The notes: generated from the sequence alone by a model not told the origin. Shown: positions 32,704-41,669, numbered from the stretch's first letter. The stretch: 45,323 bases of DNA from a bacterium c-19 (GCA_009917405.1 QZED01000014.1:1-45323); one strand, 5' to 3'. Made by a program: numbers and translations.

Positions 32704-33879
32704 TTATTCAGTAGGTTTTTCCACATTCTGAGGATCATTAAAATCCTGAAAATCCATGTTTTTTTGTTTCAGCCGATAAGCAAAGAATTCCTTCAGTAAA
32801 GTATAAATAACCGCAAACAGCGGAACTCCGATAAACATACCGAGCACACCGAATAATCCGCCACCGACACATACCGCAAACAGGATCCACAGACTCGGTA
32901 AGCCAAGCTTATCACCTAAAATGAGCGGTCCCAAAATATTACCGTCAAACTGTTGCAGCAACAAGATAAATATTGCGAAATATACGGCATCAATCGGGTG
33001 AATGATCAATAACAGGAAGATACCGGGAACAGCACCGATAAAAGGACCGAATACCGGAATCATATTTGTTATGCCGACGATCACTGCCAGCAGTAATGCA
33101 TAGGGCAGTTGCAGAATGCTCATACCGATATAACAAAGAATTCCGATAATACAGGAATCGATTGCCTTACCGATAATGAAATTATTAAAAATATTGGCCG
33201 ATGTTTCACTGATATGCAACAGATAACCGGCTGTATCTTTCGGAAAGATCGCATAAACTGCGATTCTAAGATGGCGACAAAGCTTTTCCTTGTCCAGCAT
33301 CATATATAAAGCCGACATAATCCCAAGCACTAAATTCAACAGCGTATTCATAAAACTGTAGGACATGCGCGCCATCTGCGGAAGCGCATCTGTCACAATT
33401 TGGGTTAATCGGTTAAAAATGTCACGATCACCGAAAAACTGTTGTATTTCGGTTACATTCAAATTATTTTCGGAAATGATCTCATCTAAAAATACCTGAA
33501 AATCTCTTACATATTTCGGAAATGAATCCACCAAAGAGACAACGCTGCTGATAAGCTGCGGAATCAATAAGCAGAAAAACAGTGTAACTGCCGCAATCCC
33601 AATGATTAAAGCACTGATCGCCGCAATTGTTCGCTTATGCCCTTGTTTGATGTTTAAATTGCCGAGCAGTTTTATCTCAATAAACATCATCGGCTTATTC
33701 AGTAAAAAAGCTATCCCAAACCCGAGAATAAACGGTGACAATAATGAAACCAAGCTGCTTAAGAAGCCTTTTAAGGCTTGCATATTATAAAAAGAGAAAA
33801 AAATGATAATTGTAATTACCGCAACACTGACATAGGTAATTATCTTTTTTTTCATACTATCATCAAAATGAAGTTTCAA
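32704..33879 (-). CDS. AI-2E family transporter (YdbI/PerM-like permease)
   Basis: This 391-residue protein belongs to the PF01594 family, whose members export small molecules, act as Na+/H+ antiporters or have unknown substrates. It has about eight membrane spans and starts KKKIITYVSVAVITIIIFFS. The C-terminal part has the conserved VGITNMIPVFGPFIGAVPG and LQQFDGNILGPLILGDKLGL with GVLGMFIGVPLFAVIYTLL. The start is TTG at 33877-33879, 8 bases after AGGAGG. An extended -10 (TGATAAAAT, 33904-33912) lies in the 60 bp after nadE, so it likely has its own promoter. Confidence 0.88.
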   Translation of the reverse strand: MKLHFDDSMKKKIITYVSVAVITIIIFFSFYNMQALKGFLSSLVSLLSPFILGFGIAFLLNKPMMFIEIKLLGNLNIKQGHKRTIAAISALIIGIAAVTLFFCLLIPQLISSVVSLVDSFPKYVRDFQVFLDEIISENNLNVTEIQQFFGDRDIFNRLTQIVTDALPQMARMSYSFMNTLLNLVLGIMSALYMMLDKEKLCRHLRIAVYAIFPKDTAGYLLHISETSANIFNNFIIGKAIDSCIIGILCYIGMSILQLPYALLLAVIVGITNMIPVFGPFIGAVPGIFLLLIIHPIDAVYFAIFILLLQQFDGNILGPLILGDKLGLPSLWILFAVCVGGGLFGVLGMFIGVPLFAVIYTLLKEFFAYRLKQKNMDFQDFNDPQNVEKPTE

Positions 33880-33939
33880 AATTTCTACCTCCTGTTTCCC
33901 AATATTTTATCACGATATTCTGAGAAAAAACAGTATAAA

Positions 33940-35589
33940 CTACACTTTCATCGATTTTATTTCATCAAGCAGATCCTGATAGATTTCTGCTTCATAAAAT
34001 CCCTGTATTTCATTGCGCAGCGCATAACCGTTTTGACTGACGGTGAGAATCACCGGTACCTGTGTATGCTTAAATACATTGCGCTTCGCAGTACGCAAAA
34101 ACCAATCGAGATCGGCTAAAAAAGCACTTGGATCATCCAGTTGATAAAAGCGCATGATACTCCCTATTTCTTCCTTCCAAATACTTCCGTTAAGATAAGA
34201 TTTAAGAAACTGTCTTATGGTCAAATCTCTGCCGAGATGATCGACGAGATAATCATGATAAAACCATTTCATCGGATCTATTTGGTCAGCTCTTAATTCG
34301 GCCGTCGGCGGTACTTGGAAATGAATTGCACCATGAGTCATGGTCGGTAATAAATTTTTCGGTATCACTTCCTTTTGAAAGTGTTGATTGAGTTCTTTCG
34401 CAAGGTCAAACAGCTGCACCTTCGTCAAATCTCCCAACGGTCCGATCGCCCCGATGGCATCACCATACAGTGTACAATACCCTAAAGCATTTTCTACCTT
34501 ATTTCCGTTATTCACAACGACCCCTTGATGAATGGCTGCGAAAGTGGATAAGAGATGTCCGCGTAAACGCGCCTGTACATTTTCCGCTGTCAATCCTTGA
34601 GCTTCCTCATAGCCATATTGTTTCAACACTTCATTGCTCGCAGCTACAAGCGGTAATATACTACCGTCATGGAATTCAATATTTAATGCCGCCGCGAGTG
34701 AGCGGGCATTCTGCTTGGTCTGTTCACTATTATGCGCACTGCTCATCCCATAGCCGATAATACGCTCACTTCCCAGTGCATAGGCAAGTAATGCTGCTGA
34801 TACACAGGAATCCAATCCGCCGCTTAAACCGACAATCCATGCGCTTTTACCGCCCAGCAGCTGCCGATCAAAGTCTTGTATCGCTTTTCCCATAAGCTTT
34901 AATAAGGAGTGCGTCTGCCATGATTCTGCTGTTGTTTGTTCGATATCGACAAGTTTGTATCCGCCTTCCCCATACGGCATTTGCCAATGACATTGACCAT
35001 CCTTACAGATCGCACTTCCCCCTTCCATTATAACGACCTTTTTACCTTCATTCTGCATTCCCACCGCATTGACATACAGCACATTTCCGTGCAGTTTCAG
35101 TGGATTATGAATATCAAATGGACGCGCATCAAGATTGATATTCCAGTCGGCATCCTTGGTTTCATTGCCGAAGTTTAATTCGATTGACAATCCATGAAAA
35201 GTAATCGTGCGATGAATTGATGATGATGTATAAGCCTCTTCACTCACAAAGGCGGTATTCTGCTTGTGCTTGACACGCATATAAACCTCTTTTTGATATG
35301 CGAAATAAGCACAGTTGAACAGTCTTCCGCCTCGATATTTAATATTTCCCCATACGATCGCAATCGTATCGCTCATAGCGCTGATGCGCTCATTAAAGGA
35401 ATCCAAATAGCGGCAATAATCCGCATCGCTCATATAATCAGTGCCGTATACACCGCTGATACAGTTTTGCGGAAATAAAATTAAATCGGCATGATCCTGC
35501 TTCGCCCGCTGGATCTGTTGCTTGATATATGCAAAATTTTCCTCATAATGTCCACCTTTTACTTCCATTGTTACAAATGCTACCTTCAT
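33940..35589 (-). CDS. nadE: NAD+ synthetase with degenerate glutaminase domain
   Basis: The C-terminal domain makes NAD+ from nicotinate adenine dinucleotide, ATP and ammonia. Its ATP-pyrophosphatase loop is IVGLSGGLDSCVSAALLAYA, and NGNKVENALGYCTLYGDAIG (the KxE and GD motifs) is also present. The N-terminal 260 residues are a nitrilase-type glutaminase fold, but the catalytic triad looks lost. The usual glutamate motif F-P-E-L is FPQNC (Gln41). The usual C-E-D segment is LNFGNE (Asn139 by position). A lysine remains (RVKHKQN, 107 or 109). Free ammonia may therefore be the nitrogen source. I start at ATG 35589 after AGGAG; the length is 549 residues. An extended -10 lies about 25 bp upstream. 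Confidence 0.88.
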   Translation of the reverse strand: MKVAFVTMEVKGGHYEENFAYIKQQIQRAKQDHADLILFPQNCISGVYGTDYMSDADYCRYLDSFNERISAMSDTIAIVWGNIKYRGGRLFNCAYFAYQKEVYMRVKHKQNTAFVSEEAYTSSSIHRTITFHGLSIELNFGNETKDADWNINLDARPFDIHNPLKLHGNVLYVNAVGMQNEGKKVVIMEGGSAICKDGQCHWQMPYGEGGYKLVDIEQTTAESWQTHSLLKLMGKAIQDFDRQLLGGKSAWIVGLSGGLDSCVSAALLAYALGSERIIGYGMSSAHNSEQTKQNARSLAAALNIEFHDGSILPLVAASNEVLKQYGYEEAQGLTAENVQARLRGHLLSTFAAIHQGVVVNNGNKVENALGYCTLYGDAIGAIGPLGDLTKVQLFDLAKELNQHFQKEVIPKNLLPTMTHGAIHFQVPPTAELRADQIDPMKWFYHDYLVDHLGRDLTIRQFLKSYLNGSIWKEEIGSIMRFYQLDDPSAFLADLDWFLRTAKRNVFKHTQVPVILTVSQNGYALRNEIQGFYEAEIYQDLLDEIKSMKV

Positions 35590-35614
35590 AAAATCACTCC
35601 TGTCATTACTCATT

Positions 35615-35623
35615 ATTTTACCA
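35615..35623 (-). promoter_or_regulatory. Extended -10 promoter of nadE
   Basis: The minus strand reads TGGTAAAAT about 26 bases before the nadE ATG. No strong -35 is visible. Confidence 0.4.
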
Positions 35624-35650
35624 CATTTGCATGCGCTTAGGCAGTTCTTC

Positions 35651-35679
35651 TTGAACATTTATACATTGTTCTTTATAAT
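35651..35679 (+). promoter_or_regulatory. Promoter of the SpoU methyltransferase gene
   Basis: TTGAAC (35651-35656) and TATAAT (35674-35679) are 17 bp apart, 21 bp before the ATG. It is among the strongest sigma-A-type matches in the window. Confidence 0.65.
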
Positions 35680-35700
35680 GTTGGTAAAGAAGGTGTAGAA

Positions 35701-36432
35701 ATGAGTCAAATTTTAGAAGGTAATATATCGGTTAAGGCTGCAATACTTGCCGAACAAAGAGAGGTCCAACAGATTATGGTTGAGAAAAAGAAATGTAGCC
35801 GTGATACGCAATTCATTTTAAATCAAGCCGCAAAACGCAATATTTTAGTCAATAAATGTACAAGAGATGAAATTGATCAACTTGCCAACGGTAAGACACA
35901 CGGCGGTATTATCGCAATCTGCGGTGAGCGCAGTTATCAAAGTATTGAAGCATTTCAAAACGCAGAAACAACCTTTTTAGCTCTGTTGGAAGGAATTGAG
36001 GATCCCTTTAATTTTGGTTATGTGATCAGAGCCTTATATGCGGCAGGCTGTGACGGTGTTATTATTCCCCCGCGCAACTGGAACAGCGCTGCAGGAGTGG
36101 TTGCCAAAGCAAGCGCTGGCGCCAGCGAATATGTGAACATGGTGATTGCCGATGATATGCAGGAAACGATCAATGCCTGTAAAGCACAGCAGTTTTCCTT
36201 AGTCTGTGCTTTACGCAGCGACCATTCGCTGAATGTTTATGAGTATACATTTCCGAAAAAAATCGTCTTAGCAATCGGCGGTGAACTGCGCGGTTTATCT
36301 TCTGTTGTAAAACAGGCAAGCGATCAGGACATCTATATTCCATATGCGAATGACTTCCGCAATGCCATGACAGCGGCAAGCAGTGCTGCTATTTTAGGGT
36401 TTGAGCGCCTGCGCCGACAAATAACTAAATAA
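35701..36432 (+). CDS. SpoU/TrmH family RNA 2'-O-methyltransferase
   Basis: SPOUT-class enzymes methylate ribose 2'-OH in tRNA or rRNA with SAM. The 243-residue protein has an N-terminal RNA-binding L30e-like part (KAAILAEQREVQQIMVEKKK) and a C-terminal trefoil-knot domain. Motif 1 is IEDPFNFGYVIRALYAAG and motif 2 is KIVLAIGGELRGLSS. Motif 3 is DIYIPYANDFRNAMTAASSA; the usual S-L-N of TrmH is replaced by A-M-T. The target RNA is unknown, and the variant motif 3 marks a subfamily. AAGAAGGTG precedes the ATG. It is monocistronic with its own promoter and terminator. Confidence 0.85.
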   Translation: MSQILEGNISVKAAILAEQREVQQIMVEKKKCSRDTQFILNQAAKRNILVNKCTRDEIDQLANGKTHGGIIAICGERSYQSIEAFQNAETTFLALLEGIEDPFNFGYVIRALYAAGCDGVIIPPRNWNSAAGVVAKASAGASEYVNMVIADDMQETINACKAQQFSLVCALRSDHSLNVYEYTFPKKIVLAIGGELRGLSSVVKQASDQDIYIPYANDFRNAMTAASSAAILGFERLRRQITK

Positions 36433-36440
36433 TAAATATG

Positions 36441-36481
36441 AAAAAAACGTAAGAATCAATCGATGATCCTTACGGTTTTTT
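36441..36481. terminator. Bidirectional terminator between convergent units
   Basis: CGTAAG.ATCA and TGAT.CTTACG form a long stem flanked by AAAAAAA and TTTTTT. It ends the methyltransferase gene and the minus-strand retropepsin-ppi-membrane protein operon. Confidence 0.75.
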
Positions 36482-36830
36482 AATCTGCGAACAGATAACC
36501 GCAGAAAATATAAATCATATTAATATAAAACCCATCAACTCCGAAGAAATCAAATGCGTCCTTCATAAACGGTAAAGTAAAATATCCCATCTGCATCAGC
36601 ATCAACAGTACCATAACAAGAATTGCCAGAACCTTTTTAAATACTGCCGGATTTCTGCGCTTGCGGCTCTTATTCAGAACCATTCCGAACAGAAACAAAG
36701 AACAGACAATTAAAAAAGTTATCAGTGTCGGTGTAAATGAAAACGTAAAGAAGCGATGAATCAGTTTTACCGCTAAAGCAGAAAACAGAATAAGCAGCAA
36801 TGGGATTCCCAAACGCTTTGTATCTTCCAT
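36480..36830 (-). CDS. Small membrane protein of unknown function
   Basis: A 116-residue protein with three or four hydrophobic spans: GIPLLLILFSALAVKLI, PTLITFLIVCSLFLFGMVL, VLAILVMVLLMLMQMGYF and INMIYIFCGYLF. A basic segment (NKSRKRRN) lies between spans 2 and 3. I do not recognise the family. The ATG at 36830 lies one base after the cyclophilin stop, with GAGGAA (inside the last cyclophilin codons) as ribosome site; an ATG five codons earlier would overlap more. It is the last gene of the operon and stops inside the shared terminator. Confidence 0.7.
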   Translation of the reverse strand: MEDTKRLGIPLLLILFSALAVKLIHRFFTFSFTPTLITFLIVCSLFLFGMVLNKSRKRRNPAVFKKVLAILVMVLLMLMQMGYFTLPFMKDAFDFFGVDGFYINMIYIFCGYLFAD

Positions 36831-36831
36831 T

Positions 36832-37269
36832 TTAAGCTTCCTCAATCGTTACTTCGCTCATCACATCACCGTTTTTCATATTGCGAACGGCTTCAAGACC
36901 TTCCGTAACCTTGCCGAAAACGGTATGAACACCGTCTAAGTGCGGTTGTGGATCATGACAGATAAAGAATTGGCAACAGCCGGTATCTTTCCCTCTGTGA
37001 GCCATCGACAAGCTTCCGCTCTCATGACGATGCGGATTATTTTGCGTTTCGCATGGTATCGTGTATCCGAGATCACCGGTACCGTTTCCGTTAGGACAGC
37101 CGCCTTGTGAAACAAAATGTGGAATGACACGATGGAATGTTTTGCCGTTATAATATCCCTGCTTTACAAGCTTAACAAAATTCTCCACAGTAATAGGTGC
37201 TTCTGTCGGATACAATTCAAATCGAATCACAGCACCGTTTTCCATAACGATAGAACCTAAAATTTTCAT
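36832..37269 (-). CDS. ppiB: Peptidyl-prolyl cis-trans isomerase, cyclophilin type
   Basis: This cyclophilin assists folding by proline isomerisation, probably in the cytosol since no signal peptide is present. In this compact 145-residue protein, [20 protein letters not shown] holds the catalytic Arg in FHRVI. The other active-site segments are [36 protein letters not shown] (the usual M-A.....S-Q-F-F-I pattern with C for S) and [16 protein letters not shown]. It lies 12 bp after the retropepsin-like gene and is coupled to the small membrane protein downstream. Confidence 0.93.
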   Translation of the reverse strand: MKILGSIVMENGAVIRFELYPTEAPITVENFVKLVKQGYYNGKTFHRVIPHFVSQGGCPNGNGTGDLGYTIPCETQNNPHRHESGSLSMAHRGKDTGCCQFFICHDPQPHLDGVHTVFGKVTEGLEAVRNMKNGDVMSEVTIEEA

Positions 37270-37281
37270 AAAATCATCCTC

Positions 37282-38247
37282 CTATACAAGTAATACCATT
37301 TCTTTACTGTTAATAAATCTGATTCTGCGATTTCTGAATATCTCGTTTCCTAAAATACCATCTAATGGCATCGTTGCGAAAATATTCGTATCGCCGGTAT
37401 GCATATAGCGCAGATGAATATGCGCTTTATACAAATAGAAATCCATCTCTTTTATCAGTTGGATATTCATATTCTCAATGCCGTGGACTCCATAACCGTA
37501 CATCTCAACATCCTGACTCAGTTCATAGCCTAACAATTCCATCTTTTCCTTATTCACCCAGCCGCAGCGTGCGCCGGTATCCAAACCCATTTTCAACAAA
37601 TTGCCTTTAGCATCCTTTACCAGCAAAATCGGAAAAATGGCTCTGACCATATTCGGATGCGCAAAAGAATAACGATTCTCCAATACTTTCCATACTTTTG
37701 CGACATCATCGATTTCAAAATCAAGCTGTGACAGAATATCCCAGCCGATAATTCCGTCAAACAGATAAAAGCCGGAATTCATCGGTGAAATTCTCGGGGG
37801 ATGCAGCGTAATCACCGGAAATTGATACAGCGTCAGCGAACCGATCTGAATATCCTCTAAAATATATGCGGTCAGCATTTTTTTGGTGCCTCCGATTGAA
37901 CCGATCGACAATCCCGAACCCATTCTTTCAGCATTGATTTTTTCTAAAATTTCCTGTCGTACACCGGATATTTGCGCCCCGCTGTCAAGCACAAAGCGAT
38001 ACTTCTCACCTGCGATCGTGACCGGTACCATATACAAACCGGTAAAACTGCGCTTCATCGGTAATTGAAATGACTTTGATTCCATCTGATAAAGAATGCG
38101 GTCGGAATTAAAATGCAAATCGCGATAGATACGATCTTGTGTATATTCAGATAACAAATCGGCGATCTGCACTCTTGTTTTCGCAATCGCTTCTCCGCAC
38201 AATATCGTTTCTTGCGTAGTTGTTGTTTTACAATGACGAATCAACAT
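37282..38247 (-). CDS. Two-lobed retropepsin-like aspartic protease homologue
   Basis: The 321-residue protein has two halves that each carry an aspartic-protease signature. The first is YRFVLDSGAQISGV (D-S-G, about residue 85). Its flap-like segment is followed by FDGIIGWDILSQLDFEID. The second is LKMGLDTGARCGWVN (D-T-G, about 220), with PLDGILGNEIFRNRRIRFIN as its partner strand. Retropepsin-like folds usually dimerise; here both lobes are in one chain, pepsin-style. There is no signal peptide, so it acts in the cytosol. Substrate and function are unknown. GAGGTGATAGG precedes the ATG, and an extended -10 lies about 20 bp upstream. It heads an operon with ppiB. Confidence 0.75.
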   Translation of the reverse strand: MLIRHCKTTTTQETILCGEAIAKTRVQIADLLSEYTQDRIYRDLHFNSDRILYQMESKSFQLPMKRSFTGLYMVPVTIAGEKYRFVLDSGAQISGVRQEILEKINAERMGSGLSIGSIGGTKKMLTAYILEDIQIGSLTLYQFPVITLHPPRISPMNSGFYLFDGIIGWDILSQLDFEIDDVAKVWKVLENRYSFAHPNMVRAIFPILLVKDAKGNLLKMGLDTGARCGWVNKEKMELLGYELSQDVEMYGYGVHGIENMNIQLIKEMDFYLYKAHIHLRYMHTGDTNIFATMPLDGILGNEIFRNRRIRFINSKEMVLLV

Positions 38248-38264
38248 CCTATCACCTCAGGCTT

Positions 38265-38273
38265 TTATTATAC
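38265..38273 (-). promoter_or_regulatory. Extended -10 promoter of the retropepsin-ppiB operon
   Basis: TGGTATAAT on the minus strand, about 18 bases before the ATG, gives a very short leader. It has a weak -35. Confidence 0.5.
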
Positions 38274-38290
38274 CATATCCAATGCTTTTC

Positions 38291-38299
38291 TGTTATAAT
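38291..38299 (+). promoter_or_regulatory. Extended -10 promoter of the DUF4438 gene
   Basis: TGTTATAAT lies 36 bp before the ATG, back to back with the opposite promoter at 38265. AAGGAAAGGA is the ribosome site. Confidence 0.5.
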
Positions 38300-38334
38300 A
38301 GTTTACATAAAAAATTATAAGGAAAGGATACCCT

Positions 38335-39198
38335 ATGAAAACAAATGAAGAAAAACTCGTGATGCAAAGTATGCAGGGAGCCGTACATCATCCTACAGCG
38401 AGCGGTGACGGCTATTGGGTCGGCTTTGACGGAAAAGGACGAATTCCACTGGGAGTCGGCGGCATTACCTATAATTTCAAGCTGGGAGACAGCTGTATGA
38501 ATCTCGTTGGCGATCATATTGAACCGGGCGTATCGATAAAAAACAGTGACGGTAAAGAAAACTGTGCATTGATGGCATTTTCCTGTATCGGGAATGAAGC
38601 GACAATTATCAGCGGCGATGCCAAAGGCTGCAAAGGGTTTGTGAGCGGCAAGCACGGTGGGATTAACCATGTGATTGCCTACTTTGACGCCGATGTATTG
38701 GAAAAGCTGAACATCAACGACCGCATTTCGATCAAAGCGTGCGGTCAAGGCTTAAAACTGCTTGATTATCCCGATATTACGGTGATGAATATTGATCCTG
38801 CGCTGTTACAAAAGCTGAATATCATTGAAAATGATGCTCAAAGCTTAACAATAGGAGTTACACATATAATACCGGCACATTTGATGGGCAGCGGTCTCGG
38901 TGAAACTACTTTAATGACCGGTGATTATGATATTATGACTCAGGATCCCAAAAGTAATCTAAAATATCATTTGGATACATTACGCTTCGGTGATATTGTT
39001 TATATTGAAAATCATGACTGTACCAACGGTGCACATTATCGCAGCGACAGTGGCAGTGTCGGCGTTATCGTTCACAGCGATTCGTACACAAGCGGTCACG
39101 GTCCCGGGGTCTGCGTCATTTTAACAAGCCGAAACGCAAAGCTAAAGCCGATCATTGATCCGCACGCGAATCTTGCCGATATATTATTGCACAATTAA
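38335..39198 (+). CDS. DUF4438 family protein
   Basis: The 287-residue protein matches the DUF4438 family, known mainly from a Thermotoga structure and otherwise uncharacterised. Recognisable features are the glycine-rich start GDGYWVGFDGKGRIPLGVGG, the GDHIEPGVSIKN segment, GCKGFVSGKHGGINHVI, HIIPAHLMGSGLG, and the closing GSVGVIVHSDSYTSGHGPGV. The many conserved His, Asp and Gly residues suggest an enzyme or metal-binding protein, but no activity is established. It has no signal peptide. It is monocistronic and ends at a terminator shared with the convergent phosphonate operon. Confidence 0.8.
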   Translation: MKTNEEKLVMQSMQGAVHHPTASGDGYWVGFDGKGRIPLGVGGITYNFKLGDSCMNLVGDHIEPGVSIKNSDGKENCALMAFSCIGNEATIISGDAKGCKGFVSGKHGGINHVIAYFDADVLEKLNINDRISIKACGQGLKLLDYPDITVMNIDPALLQKLNIIENDAQSLTIGVTHIIPAHLMGSGLGETTLMTGDYDIMTQDPKSNLKYHLDTLRFGDIVYIENHDCTNGAHYRSDSGSVGVIVHSDSYTSGHGPGVCVILTSRNAKLKPIIDPHANLADILLHN

Positions 39199-39204
39199 AT
39201 GATA

Positions 39205-39245
39205 AGCAGCAGAATCCTTTCATGGTTGAATTCTGCTGCTTTTAT
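39205..39245. terminator. Terminator between DUF4438 and the phosphonate operon
   Basis: AGCAGCAGAAT and ATTCTGCTGCT form a perfect 11-bp stem, followed by TTTTATTAT on the plus strand. It overlaps the aepX stop region and may serve both directions. Confidence 0.75.
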
Positions 39246-40540
39246 TATAATTCGTTGATTAAAGTTAAGATACTCTTTATTGACATTAAACGGTCATCCA
39301 CCTCTTTAGCACGATGATGCTTCAAAATATCGATTGCCGTATTCTGCATTGCCGGGAATGCACTTCTGGTCAGCTGATTTGCATAAATGACAATATTAAT
39401 ACCGTGCTCAGCCAATTCTTCCTCTGTTACAGTATTAAAAGAAGTCGGCACCACAATAATCGGTGTTGTTTGATCACTTTTGCGGAATTCATCACAGAAC
39501 GCAAATATTTCTGCCGGATCCTTTTTACGCGAATGGATCATAATACCGTCCGCACCCGCTTTCACATAAGCAAATGCACGATCTAATGCATCCTGCATGC
39601 CTTTTTCTAAAATCAGACTTTCAATACGGGCAATAATCATAAAATCATCGCTCAGCTGTACATTTTTACCGGCTGAAATCTTAGCACAGAAATTTTCAAT
39701 TGTATCCTGAGTTTGTGCGACCTCTGTACCGAAAAGGGAATTTTTCTTTAAGCCGGTCTTATCCTCAATAATAATCGCAGAAACCCCCATACGCTCTAAA
39801 GTTCTGACATTATATACAAAATGCTCGATTAAGCCGCCAGTATCCCCGTCCAAAATTATCGGCTTTGTGGAAACATCCATCACATCATCAATCGTTCTGA
39901 TTCTGCTTGACATATCCACAAGTTCAATATCCGGCTTGCCCTTTGCTGTAGAATCACAAAGGCTGCTTATCCACATTGCATCAAACTGATCCAATTCGCC
40001 TTCATGTTCCACAATCGTCTTTTCCGCAATTAACGCGGTAATTCCACTGTGTACCTCTAACGCTTTAACGATTGGGCGCAGCTGTAGCAACTGCTTTAAA
40101 CGCTTGCGGCGAAATTCCGGCATACTCAGCTGTTCACGCATTTTATTATCAATTCGCTTAACTCTGTCAGTTCTTGTGTATGGCACTTCAATCAATGTAC
40201 CGCCCCATTCCTTTAAAATCATGATCACTTCCTCGCGTACCGATTTTTGTTCGTTGTCTTTCCAGTTGTCTCCGTGTACAACATAGTCAGGACGATATTT
40301 TAACAGATTCTCTCGATAAGAAACGCTCTTTTGATCTACAACTTCATCAATATCCTCATTATTCATAAACAGCTGCTTGCGCTCTTCAAAGCTTAAAGTA
40401 GGAAAACGGTCAAACTTTACCATTGCCTCATCACTCATTACTCCGGCAATCAGCTTCCCGTATTTCTTCGCTTCCTTAATAATATTCATATGTCCTTCAT
40501 GCAGGACATCGGTTGTAAAGCATGTATAAACTGTTTTCAT
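39245..40540 (-). CDS. aepX: Phosphoenolpyruvate mutase with fused N-terminal cytidylyltransferase domain
   Basis: PEP mutase rearranges PEP to phosphonopyruvate, the C-P bond-forming step of phosphonate synthesis. The C-terminal domain (about 145-431) has the isocitrate-lyase-fold motifs LDGDTGGLIEHFVYNV and the diagnostic EDKTGLKKNS near residue 258. The N-terminal 130 residues are a TagD/GCT-like nucleotidyltransferase with DVLHEGHMNII (the H-x-G-H motif) and YVVHGDNWK. A cytidylyltransferase beside PEP mutase implies CMP-activation of the product, e.g. CMP-aminoethylphosphonate, for transfer to a glycan or lipid. AAAGGAGAA precedes the ATG, one base after the aepY stop. Last gene of the operon. 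Confidence 0.92.
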   Translation of the reverse strand: MKTVYTCFTTDVLHEGHMNIIKEAKKYGKLIAGVMSDEAMVKFDRFPTLSFEERKQLFMNNEDIDEVVDQKSVSYRENLLKYRPDYVVHGDNWKDNEQKSVREEVIMILKEWGGTLIEVPYTRTDRVKRIDNKMREQLSMPEFRRKRLKQLLQLRPIVKALEVHSGITALIAEKTIVEHEGELDQFDAMWISSLCDSTAKGKPDIELVDMSSRIRTIDDVMDVSTKPIILDGDTGGLIEHFVYNVRTLERMGVSAIIIEDKTGLKKNSLFGTEVAQTQDTIENFCAKISAGKNVQLSDDFMIIARIESLILEKGMQDALDRAFAYVKAGADGIMIHSRKKDPAEIFAFCDEFRKSDQTTPIIVVPTSFNTVTEEELAEHGINIVIYANQLTRSAFPAMQNTAIDILKHHRAKEVDDRLMSIKSILTLINEL

Positions 40541-40541
40541 C

Positions 40542-41669
40542 TTATTCTCCTTTAACGGCAGCCATAAAGGACTGCTTATTCATAACGGCACTTTCTTTGG
40601 GACGCCCAAGATCCTCTCGTGCTCCTAATGCGACCATAACTTCAATCAAAATCGGTCCGTTTAATTCACGTGCCTGTGCCAATGCATCGCTCAATTCATT
40701 TGCATTTTCAACGTGATACACATGCGCATAGCCAAGTACCTTCGCCGTTTCGGCAAAAGAAGTGTTTTGACAGTTTGTCGGCATTCCACCTACAGATTCA
40801 TGTGCATTGTTATTTAAGATAATATGACATAAATTATGACTTTGCATATCGGCAATAAACGCCATTGAACCCATATGCATTAGTGCCGCGCCATCTCCGT
40901 CAACACAGAAAACGCGGCGATTCGTATTTACTGCCGCAACTCCCTGTGCAATCATGGAAGCATGTCCCATAGAACCGACGGTGAGGAACAATTGCTTATG
41001 CTCACCGTACAGTGCATTACTTTGTTCGTATGCCTCGCGACTGATTTTACCGGTAGTCGTGATAAATAAATCACTCGGCTGCTTCTGCTTCAAAATTGTT
41101 TGAATCGCATCCTCACGCTTAAAACTGAAGCCGTTTTCCTGATTAAACTTCTGATCATTATACAGAGACCCTTTTTTTATTACAAACGCGAATTGCTTTT
41201 TTTCCTGTAGCTTAGATTGTGCTTTTTTCAACAGCTCTCGGTATGTTTTTTCATCAGTGTCAGAATCAATAATTGCGTATTCGATTTCTAATAACTCCAG
41301 CAGCGGACAAGTAATCTCACCCTGAAAAATATGTTGCGGTTCATCCTTTTGATTAGGCTCTCCGCGATATCCGATCAAAAACAGCATGGGAATCTCATAA
41401 ACCTTTTGATGAATTAAGCTCGCAATCGGATTCAAAGCATTCCCCATACCGCTGTTTTGCATATATACACAGCTTATTTGTTCACTGCCTAAATAATATC
41501 CGGCAGCTAGCGCAACAGCGGCTCCTTCATTTACTGGCACTCGATGATGTGCATCTGTTTCATGCAGATTCAAATAATCACATAACGGTTTTAATACCGA
41601 ATCGGGTACTCCAATAAAATGCTGAATATTCAGCTGATGAATACCGTTAATAAAATTTTTAATTTCCAT
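40542..41669 (-). CDS. aepY: Phosphonopyruvate decarboxylase
   Basis: This thiamine-diphosphate enzyme converts phosphonopyruvate to phosphonoacetaldehyde, pulling the unfavourable mutase reaction forward. The 375-residue length is normal. The N-terminal pyrimidine-binding part has VPDSVLKPLCDYL and the glutamate in VPVNEGAAVALAAGYYLG. The TPP/Mg motif is VDGDGAALMHMGSMAFIADM with the closing NN in IILNNNAHESVGG. The ATG directly follows the phnW TAA, whose last codons (GAGGTGAGA) provide the ribosome site, so the genes are translationally coupled. Confidence 0.93.
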   Translation of the reverse strand: MEIKNFINGIHQLNIQHFIGVPDSVLKPLCDYLNLHETDAHHRVPVNEGAAVALAAGYYLGSEQISCVYMQNSGMGNALNPIASLIHQKVYEIPMLFLIGYRGEPNQKDEPQHIFQGEITCPLLELLEIEYAIIDSDTDEKTYRELLKKAQSKLQEKKQFAFVIKKGSLYNDQKFNQENGFSFKREDAIQTILKQKQPSDLFITTTGKISREAYEQSNALYGEHKQLFLTVGSMGHASMIAQGVAAVNTNRRVFCVDGDGAALMHMGSMAFIADMQSHNLCHIILNNNAHESVGGMPTNCQNTSFAETAKVLGYAHVYHVENANELSDALAQARELNGPILIEVMVALGAREDLGRPKESAVMNKQSFMAAVKGE

